A stretch of 44,931 bases of DNA, from contig CAKZRQ010000034.1 of the NCBI GenBank assembly GCA_937146645.1, positions 1 through 44,931 of the forward strand, in the 5' to 3' direction. Numbering within the stretch: position 1 is the first letter of the stretch; every line of letters starts with the position of its first letter. Made by a program: the position numbers and the translations under genes. The notes beneath the pieces were generated by a model. The model did no database searches. It saw only the letters and a list, made by a program, of their open reading frames with translations, and was not told where the DNA came from. The DNA is from an uncultured Cyclobacteriaceae bacterium (GTDB lineage Bacteria; Bacteroidota; Bacteroidia; Cytophagales; Cyclobacteriaceae). This document shows positions 28,280 through 36,472 of the stretch, piece by piece.

Positions 28280-28677
28280 GCCTGAACCTACAGACACTGG
28301 AAGTCCTCACCAGCTGGACCAAACGCACAGAGATGATCCTGGACAGGAACATCTTCTTGTTTAAGCTCATCGACTCCAGAGATCTGCAGAAGTCCCTCAG
28401 GAGTAGAGTGATCAAGAAGTCCATGGATATGCTCGAGGCACAGCTCGAGTTTCTGGTACGAGGAAGATTCCAGGACATGGGTGCCGGATCCACCTCTCGA
28501 AAGCTCGAAAGCCGCGAAGGCAATGCCGAGCTCCTCGGACTCAAGACCCGTAAGCCACGCAAGTGGTACAGCCGGGCCTACTACGCACGAATTAATGATT
28601 TACAAGGCGTCATGGGATTCAAGCTCATGGAAGAAGCCATCGACGCCGTCAAAGAACCCCTTGACAAACCACTTTAA
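28276..28677 (+). CDS. Small structural-module protein
   Basis: 133 residues, helical and basic. It starts MSLNLQTLEVLTSWTKRTEM and ends with an amphipathic region (YYARINDLQGVMGFKLMEEAIDAVKEPL). The Arg/Ser-rich centre (ARGRFQDMGAGSTSRKLESRE-like stretch) may be flexible. Overlap with the upstream gene is 4 nt. Resembles head-tail joining proteins in size and charge; function unassigned. Confidence 0.45.
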   Translation: MSLNLQTLEVLTSWTKRTEMILDRNIFLFKLIDSRDLQKSLRSRVIKKSMDMLEAQLEFLVRGRFQDMGAGSTSRKLESREGNAELLGLKTRKPRKWYSRAYYARINDLQGVMGFKLMEEAIDAVKEPLDKPL

Positions 28678-28693
28678 TACATAACAACAGACT

Positions 28694-28761
28694 TGTCACT
28701 TCGAGGAACGGGAGTTCCGAGTCGAGAAGTCTCAACCGACAACCGATAACTGACAACCGAC
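28694..28761. repeat. Host-type repeat cluster between genes
   Basis: TGTCACTTCGAGGAACGG...GTCGAGAAGTCTC is followed by CAACCGACAACCGATAACTGACAACCGAC. The first part is the 'TGTCACTTCGAG ... GAGAAGTCTC' type and the second the 'CAACTGACAAC' type of intergenic repeat that I associate with Bacteroidota genomes. They fill the gap before the gene at 28762. Confidence 0.55.
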
Positions 28762-29163
28762 ATGAAACCACTCCGCCAATTCCTCATCAAGTACCTCTTC
28801 GGACGCTACTGGTACCGCTTCCCCGGACAGCAGCATTACAACAATACCTCACGAGGACCATTCTGGTTCTTCAATGGTTACCTGCTGATCGCCATCTTAT
28901 GGATGCTCACAGGATTCGGACTAGGCCTATCCATCCCCTGGTCAATCATCGTCCTCTACTTTGGATTCCCTCTGAAAGGCCTCGGCTACTTCCAGATGTT
29001 TCCAGTCAAGTGGCACGAGCTCGACCCCGAACAGAAGTGGATGTACGGCCAGGCACACTTCTCAAACGACCTCTCCAAACCACTCCCCTGGAACGAAGGC
29101 ATCAACAAAGAATGGCGAAAGCTAAATCAGGAATTCAAGATCAAGTATCGATTGATACCTTAG
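28762..29163 (+). CDS. Membrane protein in the tail module
   Basis: 133 residues with one or two hydrophobic helices (WFFNGYLLIAILWMLTGFG and LSIPWSIIVLYFGFPLKG, about residues 33-72). It begins with basic/aromatic residues (PLRQFLIKYLFGRYWYRF) and has a polar C-terminus (WMYGQAHFSNDLSKPLPWNE). It might be a holin-like or tail-associated membrane protein, perhaps involved in DNA entry. No family recognised. Confidence 0.5.
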   Translation: MKPLRQFLIKYLFGRYWYRFPGQQHYNNTSRGPFWFFNGYLLIAILWMLTGFGLGLSIPWSIIVLYFGFPLKGLGYFQMFPVKWHELDPEQKWMYGQAHFSNDLSKPLPWNEGINKEWRKLNQEFKIKYRLIP

Positions 29164-29268
29164 GATTGATTGAGGTTATTTGTGTCGCTCGTCAGTACCA
29201 TTCTTACGATCGGTATTGACATTAACTTTTTTTTTCGTTTATATGCGCGCAATCTTTTTTTACTAATT

Positions 29269-30177
29269 ATGGAAGTCCAAGGACAACGAACTGTTCCAAT
29301 GAATTTTGTTTATCATGGAGATTCACATTCCATAGATGTGAACACCTTGATATCTTCCCAGATGCATTTTGTCAAGTTGATTAATGAGGTTAGTCGACTT
29401 ACCAATTCAAGTGTTGAGCTGAAGATTAAGATCGAAGCTACTAGACCTGGATCATTTGAATTAAGTCAACTTTTTGAAGTAGTAATGGTGTCGGGTTTGT
29501 TTGCTGCCCCACATACCGACTACATTGCCAATATATTCTCAATAATAAGTGATTATCTCTCCATCAAGCAGTTTTTACAGGGGTCAAGAGCTGATTCGGT
29601 TGAAGAGAACAATAAACATATAACTATCAACTTCAACGGAGATAATATCCAGGTTCATCCGAAGGCCTTTGAGATATATATGAATAGCTATGCAATTCAA
29701 GAATCAGCTGTGAATCTTGGCAAGACTTTACTAGGTGACCAAGAAGTTGATGGTATAGAGTTGATAAATGATTCAACCAATAGCCAATACTTGAATATTC
29801 CTCGAGAGCGGTTTTTAGATCTTGGAGAATCTAATGCTTATCTGGAACAGGATATAAGAGAAGAGATAGACCAGAAGGCACTTCTAGTCATAACGAAGCC
29901 AGAATTGAACCCAAAGAAGAGCTCTTCTTGGAACTTCATCTACAAAGGCCGGCCGATTAAACGTGTTATTATTCGTGATAATGAATTCCTTAAGTCAGTT
30001 GCTGCTGGATTAAGATTTGGGAATGGGGATGCTTTGATTGTAGAATTAAAGATTGTTCTTAAGTATGATCCTGTTTACGACGTTTTTGTTGAGTCACGTT
30101 TTGAAGTTCTTTTAGTAAAAGACATCCGATATAGGGGCCAGCAAACCGACTTTGGATCTGCAGAAGAACAGGTCTGA
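29269..30177 (+). CDS. AT-rich cargo gene inside the tail module
   Basis: 302 residues from the ATG at 29269; the upstream extension (29170) is hydrophobic nonsense over an AT-rich leader. Codon use is much more AT-rich than the flanking C-rich tail genes. The protein starts MEVQGQRTVPMNFVYHGDSH and contains IKIEATRPGSFELSQLFEVV, a short helical region (IFSIISDYLSIKQFLQG), and a C-terminal beta domain (NFIYKGRPIKRVIIRDNEFL, DALIVELKIVLKYDPVYDVF). I suspect a defence or exclusion moron; the function is not recognised. Confidence 0.5.
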   Translation: MEVQGQRTVPMNFVYHGDSHSIDVNTLISSQMHFVKLINEVSRLTNSSVELKIKIEATRPGSFELSQLFEVVMVSGLFAAPHTDYIANIFSIISDYLSIKQFLQGSRADSVEENNKHITINFNGDNIQVHPKAFEIYMNSYAIQESAVNLGKTLLGDQEVDGIELINDSTNSQYLNIPRERFLDLGESNAYLEQDIREEIDQKALLVITKPELNPKKSSSWNFIYKGRPIKRVIIRDNEFLKSVAAGLRFGNGDALIVELKIVLKYDPVYDVFVESRFEVLLVKDIRYRGQQTDFGSAEEQV

Positions 30178-30318
30178 TACTTCTGCTTTCCAACCTCCAA
30201 CTTTCTACTTCCAAAGACCCTTGCCTGCAAGGCTACTAGAGACGTGTCCTAACCCCTCTCCTTCTCACCTGCCATATTCAGTACTGCTAACTGACAACCG
30301 TCAACTGACAACTGAACC
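30178..30318. repeat. Non-coding repeat-type spacer
   Basis: This 141-bp gap contains pyrimidine-rich CCAACCTCCAACTTTC and, near 30290-30314, CTAACTGACAACCGTCAACT followed by GACAACTG, again the CAACTGACAAC repeat type seen at 28733-28761. A short ORF across it (30152-30376) looks like low-complexity noise. Confidence 0.5.
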
Positions 30319-31452
30319 ATGGCCACAGAACTTACTTCAGCACTCCCCACCATCCATCCAGTACTTGATCCCCTGATCATCTCGCTGGCCGATCCAGGAG
30401 CACCAGCCTCAGGGCGCACAGAGCAGTCTCAAGTAGAACTACAGCTCGAGGTCGAAGACGTGCTGAACTCAGACCAGTGGCAACTCATTGGAGAGTACCT
30501 GAACCCCTACGACTATACCACAGACACAGCCAAAGTCAGTCTGCACAAAGAGCTACAGGGTGCACTGCAGCACTTCATTCCAAACCTTTCCGTCTCCGGA
30601 TCTCAGGCTATGTCTGGAGTCGTCAAGAGATATCGCATCTCTGCTCGGGATGTAGTAGATGGCGAAGCCCAGGGCTCCTTCAACACCTCCAGTCCCGGAC
30701 TCGCTTGGCTTGCAGGAAATCAGTACACGCAGATCGGTACAGATTTGACCAGTGGCAAAGCCTATCTCTTTCTCACCACCAGAAGCACCACCAGAAGGCT
30801 TCATCCATCCGAACGAATCCATCTGCAGGTACTACCCATCACTTCAGGTACTCCCACCGTCAGGATCCAGGCCTTCTTCACAGATGGCACAGACCAGACG
30901 GATACCGTCGCTCTCAGCGCTGCCACAGCGCTCGTGCCCTTCGCAGTGAACATCACGCTTCCGTCCTATTCCAAGACCGTCTCTACCATCGATATCGACA
31001 TCACCGGTCTCAGCGGTACCGCGCAGAAGCTAACCTATAAGTTAATTGCCAAGCCAGGTCCTTACCTGACTCAGCTCTTCTATGCCAATTCCCTAGGAGG
31101 CCTCGAGCCCATCGCCTTTACAGGCAAAGCCGAAGAGCTCAATGATCCCACATCAGAGATATTCCAGGCACAGGAATACCCGCCTACCTCCGGACAAGAA
31201 GGAAACCACACCGCCTTTAATCAGCGAGCGGTAGATTCCTTTGTGCTTCGCTCAGGATACCTGAGCAAAGCTGAGACTCGCTCACTCAGAGATATGACCC
31301 TGAGAAACCAGGTATTTCTCCTGCAGGACGGAGAGCTCCTCAAGCTCATCCTGAATCCGGCCACAGCCAGAATCACCAAGCAAGGCGAATTCCTTCACAG
31401 CCTGCAGATCTCCGCTCGCTTCGCCTATGACCAACTAGCCTATACTTCCTAG
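30319..31452 (+). CDS. Tail structural protein
   Basis: 377 residues, Ser/Thr-rich and beta-rich, typical of virion proteins: VELQLEVEDVLNSDQWQLIG, YLFLTTRSTTRRLHPSERI, IRIQAFFTDGTDQTDTVALS-like centre, and a C-terminal end RNQVFLLQDGELLKLILNPA, EFLHSLQISARFAYDQLAY. The late position before a large tail protein suggests a distal tail component. No named family. Confidence 0.5.
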   Translation: MATELTSALPTIHPVLDPLIISLADPGAPASGRTEQSQVELQLEVEDVLNSDQWQLIGEYLNPYDYTTDTAKVSLHKELQGALQHFIPNLSVSGSQAMSGVVKRYRISARDVVDGEAQGSFNTSSPGLAWLAGNQYTQIGTDLTSGKAYLFLTTRSTTRRLHPSERIHLQVLPITSGTPTVRIQAFFTDGTDQTDTVALSAATALVPFAVNITLPSYSKTVSTIDIDITGLSGTAQKLTYKLIAKPGPYLTQLFYANSLGGLEPIAFTGKAEELNDPTSEIFQAQEYPPTSGQEGNHTAFNQRAVDSFVLRSGYLSKAETRSLRDMTLRNQVFLLQDGELLKLILNPATARITKQGEFLHSLQISARFAYDQLAYTS

Positions 31453-31493
31453 ATGACAGATCGTAAATCCTACTTCTTAAATCGTAGATCGAG
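31449..31493. repeat. Host-type AATCGTAGATCG-type repeat
   Basis: Between two tail genes is TAGATGACAGATCGTAAATC then TTAAATCGTAGATCGAGATG, containing repeated RATCGTARATC units. I associate this unit with noncoding repeats in Bacteroidota genomes. It starts inside the stop codon of the upstream gene and runs to the start of the next gene. Confidence 0.5.
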
Positions 31494-34100
31494 ATGAGTC
31501 TTATACTGATCAAGCAGGTTCGCATAGGTGAGAATCCCACCACCGGCATAGACATCTATGACCAGACCTTCTTTAATTCTGCCAATACCTCCATCGTCAC
31601 CAATCAGGTAGAAGATGGAGACCTGGACAACTACGAGATGACCACTGGCCAGCTCGTCTTTGACACAGGCGGAGGAACCCAGTACATCTATGATGGAGCT
31701 GGTGGAGTAACCTCACAGCCCACACCAGGCACAGCCACCTACCTGCTGCAGCTCATCCGAGTGGATGCCATGGGTGACAACGTAGTCGATATCCTCGGCA
31801 ACTATCCCCCGGGTGCTGCAGTCCTGGTCAGCTCTGAACCCAAGACTGGATTCACCTTCCAGAACTGGACCCGATTCGGAATAGTGGTCTCCACAGACAT
31901 CTCCTTTAATTACATCATGCCGGCAGCGAATACCATCCTGCAGGCCAATTACCAGGAAGATGCCACCGCCCCCGAGCCTGATCCACCAGCTCCGGATAAT
32001 CCTGCAGATCCAGAACCCCTGCCCACATCATTCTATGATCTGGAGCTAAGAGTTTCCGGATTACAGATTCCCATGCCTCCCTTTGTGCAGCGCCAGTTCG
32101 GCAATATGCTCACCGCAGAGCTCGAGGGAGATTACTCCTATCCTGTCACGATCCCGCTATCGCCGAAGCAGATGATCGCTTTGGGCAACCCAAACTCTCC
32201 ACAGTCCAAGACTCAATACTTCGATCCTATTCCTGCAGAGATCTGGTCACATGGTAACCTTGCCTATAGAGGCTTTCTGGATATCCTTAAGTCCGATGAG
32301 CAGCGCATACGCGCCAGCTTCATCCTGGACTCCGGATTCTTCATCTCTCGCAATAAGGAACTCACCATTCCCGAATGCTACGGAGACGAAGACCAGCTGA
32401 GCTTGGCCAATCAGCCCGTCTATGCCTCCGGAGGCTTCGAGCTCCGCTGTAACTATGTAGATGTTCGCCTCACAGTGAACAGCTCTCAGAAGCTATTCCT
32501 TACAGCCGAATACGAAGACCACATCGCCATCATCGAGGCCATGGCCAGCTGGCTCGGAACACTCGGGCTGAATCTATCCATCGTGATCGAATACGGCGAG
32601 GACCTCACCGATGAGACCACCAAGATCATCTATTGGGATACCGACACCATCACCACCTGTGTGCTCGAGGTCACCACCGGCACCAGCCGATACACACGCG
32701 CCAAGAAGCTCACTTCACGCCGCCTGGAGATGAACGACTGGCACCAGGTAAACGAAGCCAATCGCGTGGCCTTTCCCACCATCTACAATCGCAACCTGTA
32801 CGAAGGGAATAACAACCTGCACGATGGAATCGTGAACCGATACGACGAAGCCGGCAGGCTCTACCTCAGCAATATTCGCTACCGTACCTACACCGAATCC
32901 TTCCGCTGGGAGCATTGCATCATTCCATTCCTATACCTCACCGACGTGGTAAAGCAGATCTTTAAGAAGATTGGCATCACCGTCACCGGAGAGTTCTTCG
33001 AAGAGGACATGGTTCAGCGAATGCTGCTCTACAATAATCGCACGCTCGACTTCCTGCAGATATCCCTGAATGGAACACCATCCAGACGTACTGCCCTGGC
33101 CATCCATGCTGGCGATGATAACCCGGCTCAGGAGTCCTACTATTACGAGAACGTGCACGATCTTGAGATCAAGCTCGCCAATCACGCTCCGGAATATTCG
33201 GTTATTGAATTCCTGAAAGGCCTGAAGAACTTCTTTGGCCTCCATTACGACTTCAATATCCTGCAGAATCGGGTGGAAATCCGCTTCGCAAAGTCTAAGA
33301 TCCGCGATCGCTCAGTGTTGGACCTGACCAGACAGGCAGGACACGTCTTCACCATTGACCATGGCAAGGACACCGGAATAGCATTCACCTACGAGAACCA
33401 GGATCCCCTACTCGCAGATGGCTCCAATCCCATTCCTACACCAGACTTCACCGTCCAGAACTACCTCGGTCTTTCCGGACTCGATGCGGAGATCTATCAG
33501 TCCGCATTTGTGGAATCACTCAGAGCCTACTTCCAACTCACACCCGATCAGGATCAGCCGCCATTCTGGAAACTCCATTCATTCGCACAGTTGGACGACG
33601 GAGTTGACACTTCCGTGGAATCGGGTGAGAAGCTTAGCTGGCCGCTTACCCTCTATCCCCTGGTAGATTCCTACTTTGATGGCAAGAAGATGCCCGCCAT
33701 CGAGGTCACCACAAACCAGCCGGAGGCTAATCTTCAGAACAAAGACTCAGGCCTTCGAATCATGGCATTCTACGGCCTTCAGGAAGACGCTGCCGGCAGG
33801 GCTTACGCATTCGCTTCCGTTACCCGATACGATGCTCAGGAATTGCTATCGCAAAGCCAGTACAATCTTGATATCCGTAGCGAGGACATGGCTCCATTCC
33901 ATGCCGACCAGGAGCGAATCCTTACCGGTGCCAAAGCCTATGAGACCGAGCTGCTGCTGGATGCATACACCAGACTGCAGCTGTCCAAGTCTCCGAAGAT
34001 CCGAATTGCCAACTTAGACTACATCATCGGTGATATCGAGATCCAGAACACCACCAAGGAATTCGCCATCGCCAAAGCCAGACTTTACAAGATCCAATGA
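31494..34100 (+). CDS. Large tail/receptor-region protein
   Basis: 868 residues, the largest tail protein apart from the tape measure. The N-terminal 170 residues include a bacterial-repeat-like unit (PKTGFTFQNWTRFGIVVSTD, YIMPAANTILQANY) and a Pro-rich hinge (PEPDPPAPDNPADPEPLP, about 165-180). The rest is beta-rich (YPVTIPLSPKQMIALGNPNS, RIRASFILDSGFFISRNKEL, VDVRLTVNSSQKLFLTAEY). It overlaps the next gene by 4 nt. A baseplate or tip protein is likely by size and position. Confidence 0.55.
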   Translation: MSLILIKQVRIGENPTTGIDIYDQTFFNSANTSIVTNQVEDGDLDNYEMTTGQLVFDTGGGTQYIYDGAGGVTSQPTPGTATYLLQLIRVDAMGDNVVDILGNYPPGAAVLVSSEPKTGFTFQNWTRFGIVVSTDISFNYIMPAANTILQANYQEDATAPEPDPPAPDNPADPEPLPTSFYDLELRVSGLQIPMPPFVQRQFGNMLTAELEGDYSYPVTIPLSPKQMIALGNPNSPQSKTQYFDPIPAEIWSHGNLAYRGFLDILKSDEQRIRASFILDSGFFISRNKELTIPECYGDEDQLSLANQPVYASGGFELRCNYVDVRLTVNSSQKLFLTAEYEDHIAIIEAMASWLGTLGLNLSIVIEYGEDLTDETTKIIYWDTDTITTCVLEVTTGTSRYTRAKKLTSRRLEMNDWHQVNEANRVAFPTIYNRNLYEGNNNLHDGIVNRYDEAGRLYLSNIRYRTYTESFRWEHCIIPFLYLTDVVKQIFKKIGITVTGEFFEEDMVQRMLLYNNRTLDFLQISLNGTPSRRTALAIHAGDDNPAQESYYYENVHDLEIKLANHAPEYSVIEFLKGLKNFFGLHYDFNILQNRVEIRFAKSKIRDRSVLDLTRQAGHVFTIDHGKDTGIAFTYENQDPLLADGSNPIPTPDFTVQNYLGLSGLDAEIYQSAFVESLRAYFQLTPDQDQPPFWKLHSFAQLDDGVDTSVESGEKLSWPLTLYPLVDSYFDGKKMPAIEVTTNQPEANLQNKDSGLRIMAFYGLQEDAAGRAYAFASVTRYDAQELLSQSQYNLDIRSEDMAPFHADQERILTGAKAYETELLLDAYTRLQLSKSPKIRIANLDYIIGDIEIQNTTKEFAIAKARLYKIQ

Positions 34101-34900
34101 GCCGAGCCAAGCTTTCCGAAGAAATCAACCGACTCCTTCCGGGAGAAGAGTACAAGCGGATCCGCGAGGCCATCCTAGCTTCAGCAAACTACTCTTCCTC
34201 CCGTACTGAGCAGCTCCGGCAGAATATCGCAGAGGAGAACAAGCTTAAGACTGGCCTTCTTGTCAATGGAGAAGTTGACTTCACCAGCACCTCCAATGCT
34301 GACCTGAGTGGATTCGCCTGGGTGATCGAGTATGCGGTCCATCAGCAAGCAGCACTTGAATCCATCACCGTCCTCGCTCCGGATCCAACCTATCCAAGAC
34401 CGGATGTCTTTGTAGGGCTAAGTAATGGAACTGTGGAATACAGAGCTGGTAGTATTGATGAGCTCGGCAATGTGACGGTACCTAATGTATTGGATACTGA
34501 AGTTCTCTTAGCCTTAGTCAATCGAAACCCTGATGAGAGCAATGATTTGACAGAACTTCCACCGACAACCGCGAATCTCCTGCATAGAGAATTAGTAGGT
34601 CTCCAGGGTGGAAAGCCAGCCATTGGAAATAACCCAGCTGAGCATTATCACCTCACCGGAGATGAGTACGTCAACTTACAGTTGGTTTTAAGCATCGCTT
34701 TCTCATTTGTATCCTTCGATGAAGATCAGTCTGCAAAGACTGAATCACAGCGAATTCAAGCCAGAGAGAATATAGATGTCTATTCCACTGGAGAAGTAGA
34801 TCAGACCACTGGTGACTTAGATAATCTTAACACAGCCGATAAATCAAACCTAGTAGTAGCAATTAATCAAAAAGGGCAGTATAGAGGTGCAGCCTGGTAA
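34097..34900 (+). CDS. Tail fibre-associated protein
   Basis: 267 residues with an N-terminal coiled-coil-like segment (KLSEEINRLLPGEEYKRIRE, SSSRTEQLRQNIAEENKLK) and a mixed C-terminal region (NPAEHYHLTGDEYVNLQLVLS, TGEVDQTTGDLDNLNTADKS). It ends in QYRGAAW, similar to the GTPAW end of the next fibre gene. The LTGDEY and GDLDNLNT elements are common in fibre proteins. Confidence 0.55.
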   Translation: MSRAKLSEEINRLLPGEEYKRIREAILASANYSSSRTEQLRQNIAEENKLKTGLLVNGEVDFTSTSNADLSGFAWVIEYAVHQQAALESITVLAPDPTYPRPDVFVGLSNGTVEYRAGSIDELGNVTVPNVLDTEVLLALVNRNPDESNDLTELPPTTANLLHRELVGLQGGKPAIGNNPAEHYHLTGDEYVNLQLVLSIAFSFVSFDEDQSAKTESQRIQARENIDVYSTGEVDQTTGDLDNLNTADKSNLVVAINQKGQYRGAAW

Positions 34901-34911
34901 ACCATACGATC

Positions 34912-36471
34912 ATGGCACAATTAAACGTATATAAAGAAGTCTCAGTCCCTTCATCGGTAGTACCTGATGCTTGGTATCTGATCAAAGAAGGAGCTAATCC
35001 ATATTTCACGCTAAGAGTAGCCGACTCCTCTGGAACCTTGATTCCTCTCTCGGTGGATGTTTTAGGAACTCTGCTGGCTGGATACTCTGCTGGCGCAAAT
35101 ACTCCTATAGATTCCTCTGATAACATCCTTCAGGCTTTCCAGAAAGCTCAGGGCCAGATCAATAATCTGAATAATCTTGTAGCTGGAGGAGTGAAGATTC
35201 CATTACCTCTGGACTGCTCTGGTAACCCTAATTACCCTGCTGGTGATCCAGGAGATTCTTATATCGTAACAGTAGCTGGCAGAATAGGCGGAGCTTCTGG
35301 TCCTGAAGTCCAGACCGGAGATGTGATCAACTGTCTGACCACAAATGCTGGAGGGGATCAAGCCACTGTTGGAGATGATTGGTACATCATCGAGACTAAT
35401 CAGGGAGAAGCTGATGATACCACTCCTGGATACGTTAGGAGAGCCACTGTAGCAGAAGTAAATGCTGGAACGGATGTCAATGCCTATGTGACTTCAGGAA
35501 GACTGAGAGCTGGTGTGAGAGCCACTAATTTAGCAGGGATTACTTCAGCCTTATCCACTCCTATCACAGGTTCGGATACTGTACTCACAGGCTTTGGAAA
35601 ACTTCAGGGTCAGGTAAACCAGAGAGTGGTCGCTAATGCTTCCATTACTGGCCAAACCAGAGCCAAGATCACCTATGATGCCAAAGGATTGGTGACGGGA
35701 GGAGCTGATCTGGAAGAGTCTGATATCCCTCAGCTCTCTATCTCTAAAATCACTGGTCTGTCCAGTCAATTAGGTGATTTTGTGGATAAGACCAGTGATG
35801 AAGATATCGATGGTAGAAAGACCTTTGATCACCCGATTCAATTTAACTACTCCTTACCTTCAGTAGATGGGAGTGCTGGATCAGGAGACTCCATCGAGGA
35901 AGGGTTTCATATTTCCCCGAATAATGATGGAGCTGACCCCAATTATCCTGCTGTAGGTACAATAGCCACTTTTAAGGTGGATGATAATAGAGGCTTTCAA
36001 CTCCATTCTTCTATCACTGGAGGTTTAAGCGTTAGAGGATTACACCCAGTTTCAGGCAGTACTTGGCAAGCACTATTGTACGAGTCAAGGCAAGTCAATA
36101 CAGGCACTGGCCTTTCTGGGGGAGGAAATCTTACAGCAAATAGAACCCTCGAATTTGATACAGCTTGGGGTGATGCACGGTACGCCTTAGCCTCTGCTTT
36201 AGCCTCTTATGTTCCTACTTCCAGAACTATCTCAACTAACAATGGCTTAACAGGAGGCGGTAATTTAAGCGCCAATAGAACTTTAAGTCTCACTGGACAG
36301 GCTCTAGCATTTCATAACCTTAGCTCCAGTGGAATTGTGGCAAGAACAGGAAGTGGAACTGTAGCAGCCAGAACACTTACCGGAAGTGACTCCATTGAAG
36401 TTACAAATGGCAACGGAGTATCAGGAAATCCAACCTTTAAGATGAAGTACGCTGGAACACCAGCTTGGTAA
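34912..36471 (+). CDS. Tail fibre protein 1
   Basis: 519 residues with fibre-type glycine/serine repeats. The N-terminus has VPDAWYLIKEGANPYFTLRV (AD-SSGTLIPLS). The C-terminal third has two copies of a TGLSGGGNL-TANRTLEFDTAWGDARYALAS unit (nt about 36085-36210 and 36225-36300). Units of this type build trimeric fibre shafts. The downstream gene is a paralogue with the same N-terminal and shaft motifs. Confidence 0.75.
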   Translation: MAQLNVYKEVSVPSSVVPDAWYLIKEGANPYFTLRVADSSGTLIPLSVDVLGTLLAGYSAGANTPIDSSDNILQAFQKAQGQINNLNNLVAGGVKIPLPLDCSGNPNYPAGDPGDSYIVTVAGRIGGASGPEVQTGDVINCLTTNAGGDQATVGDDWYIIETNQGEADDTTPGYVRRATVAEVNAGTDVNAYVTSGRLRAGVRATNLAGITSALSTPITGSDTVLTGFGKLQGQVNQRVVANASITGQTRAKITYDAKGLVTGGADLEESDIPQLSISKITGLSSQLGDFVDKTSDEDIDGRKTFDHPIQFNYSLPSVDGSAGSGDSIEEGFHISPNNDGADPNYPAVGTIATFKVDDNRGFQLHSSITGGLSVRGLHPVSGSTWQALLYESRQVNTGTGLSGGGNLTANRTLEFDTAWGDARYALASALASYVPTSRTISTNNGLTGGGNLSANRTLSLTGQALAFHNLSSSGIVARTGSGTVAARTLTGSDSIEVTNGNGVSGNPTFKMKYAGTPAW

Positions 36472-36472
36472 C

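Noticed and set aside
30477..31040. ORF in another frame of the tail gene at 30319
   Set aside because: His/Arg/Ser-rich out-of-frame translation of a C-rich gene; the 377-residue frame is the coherent protein.
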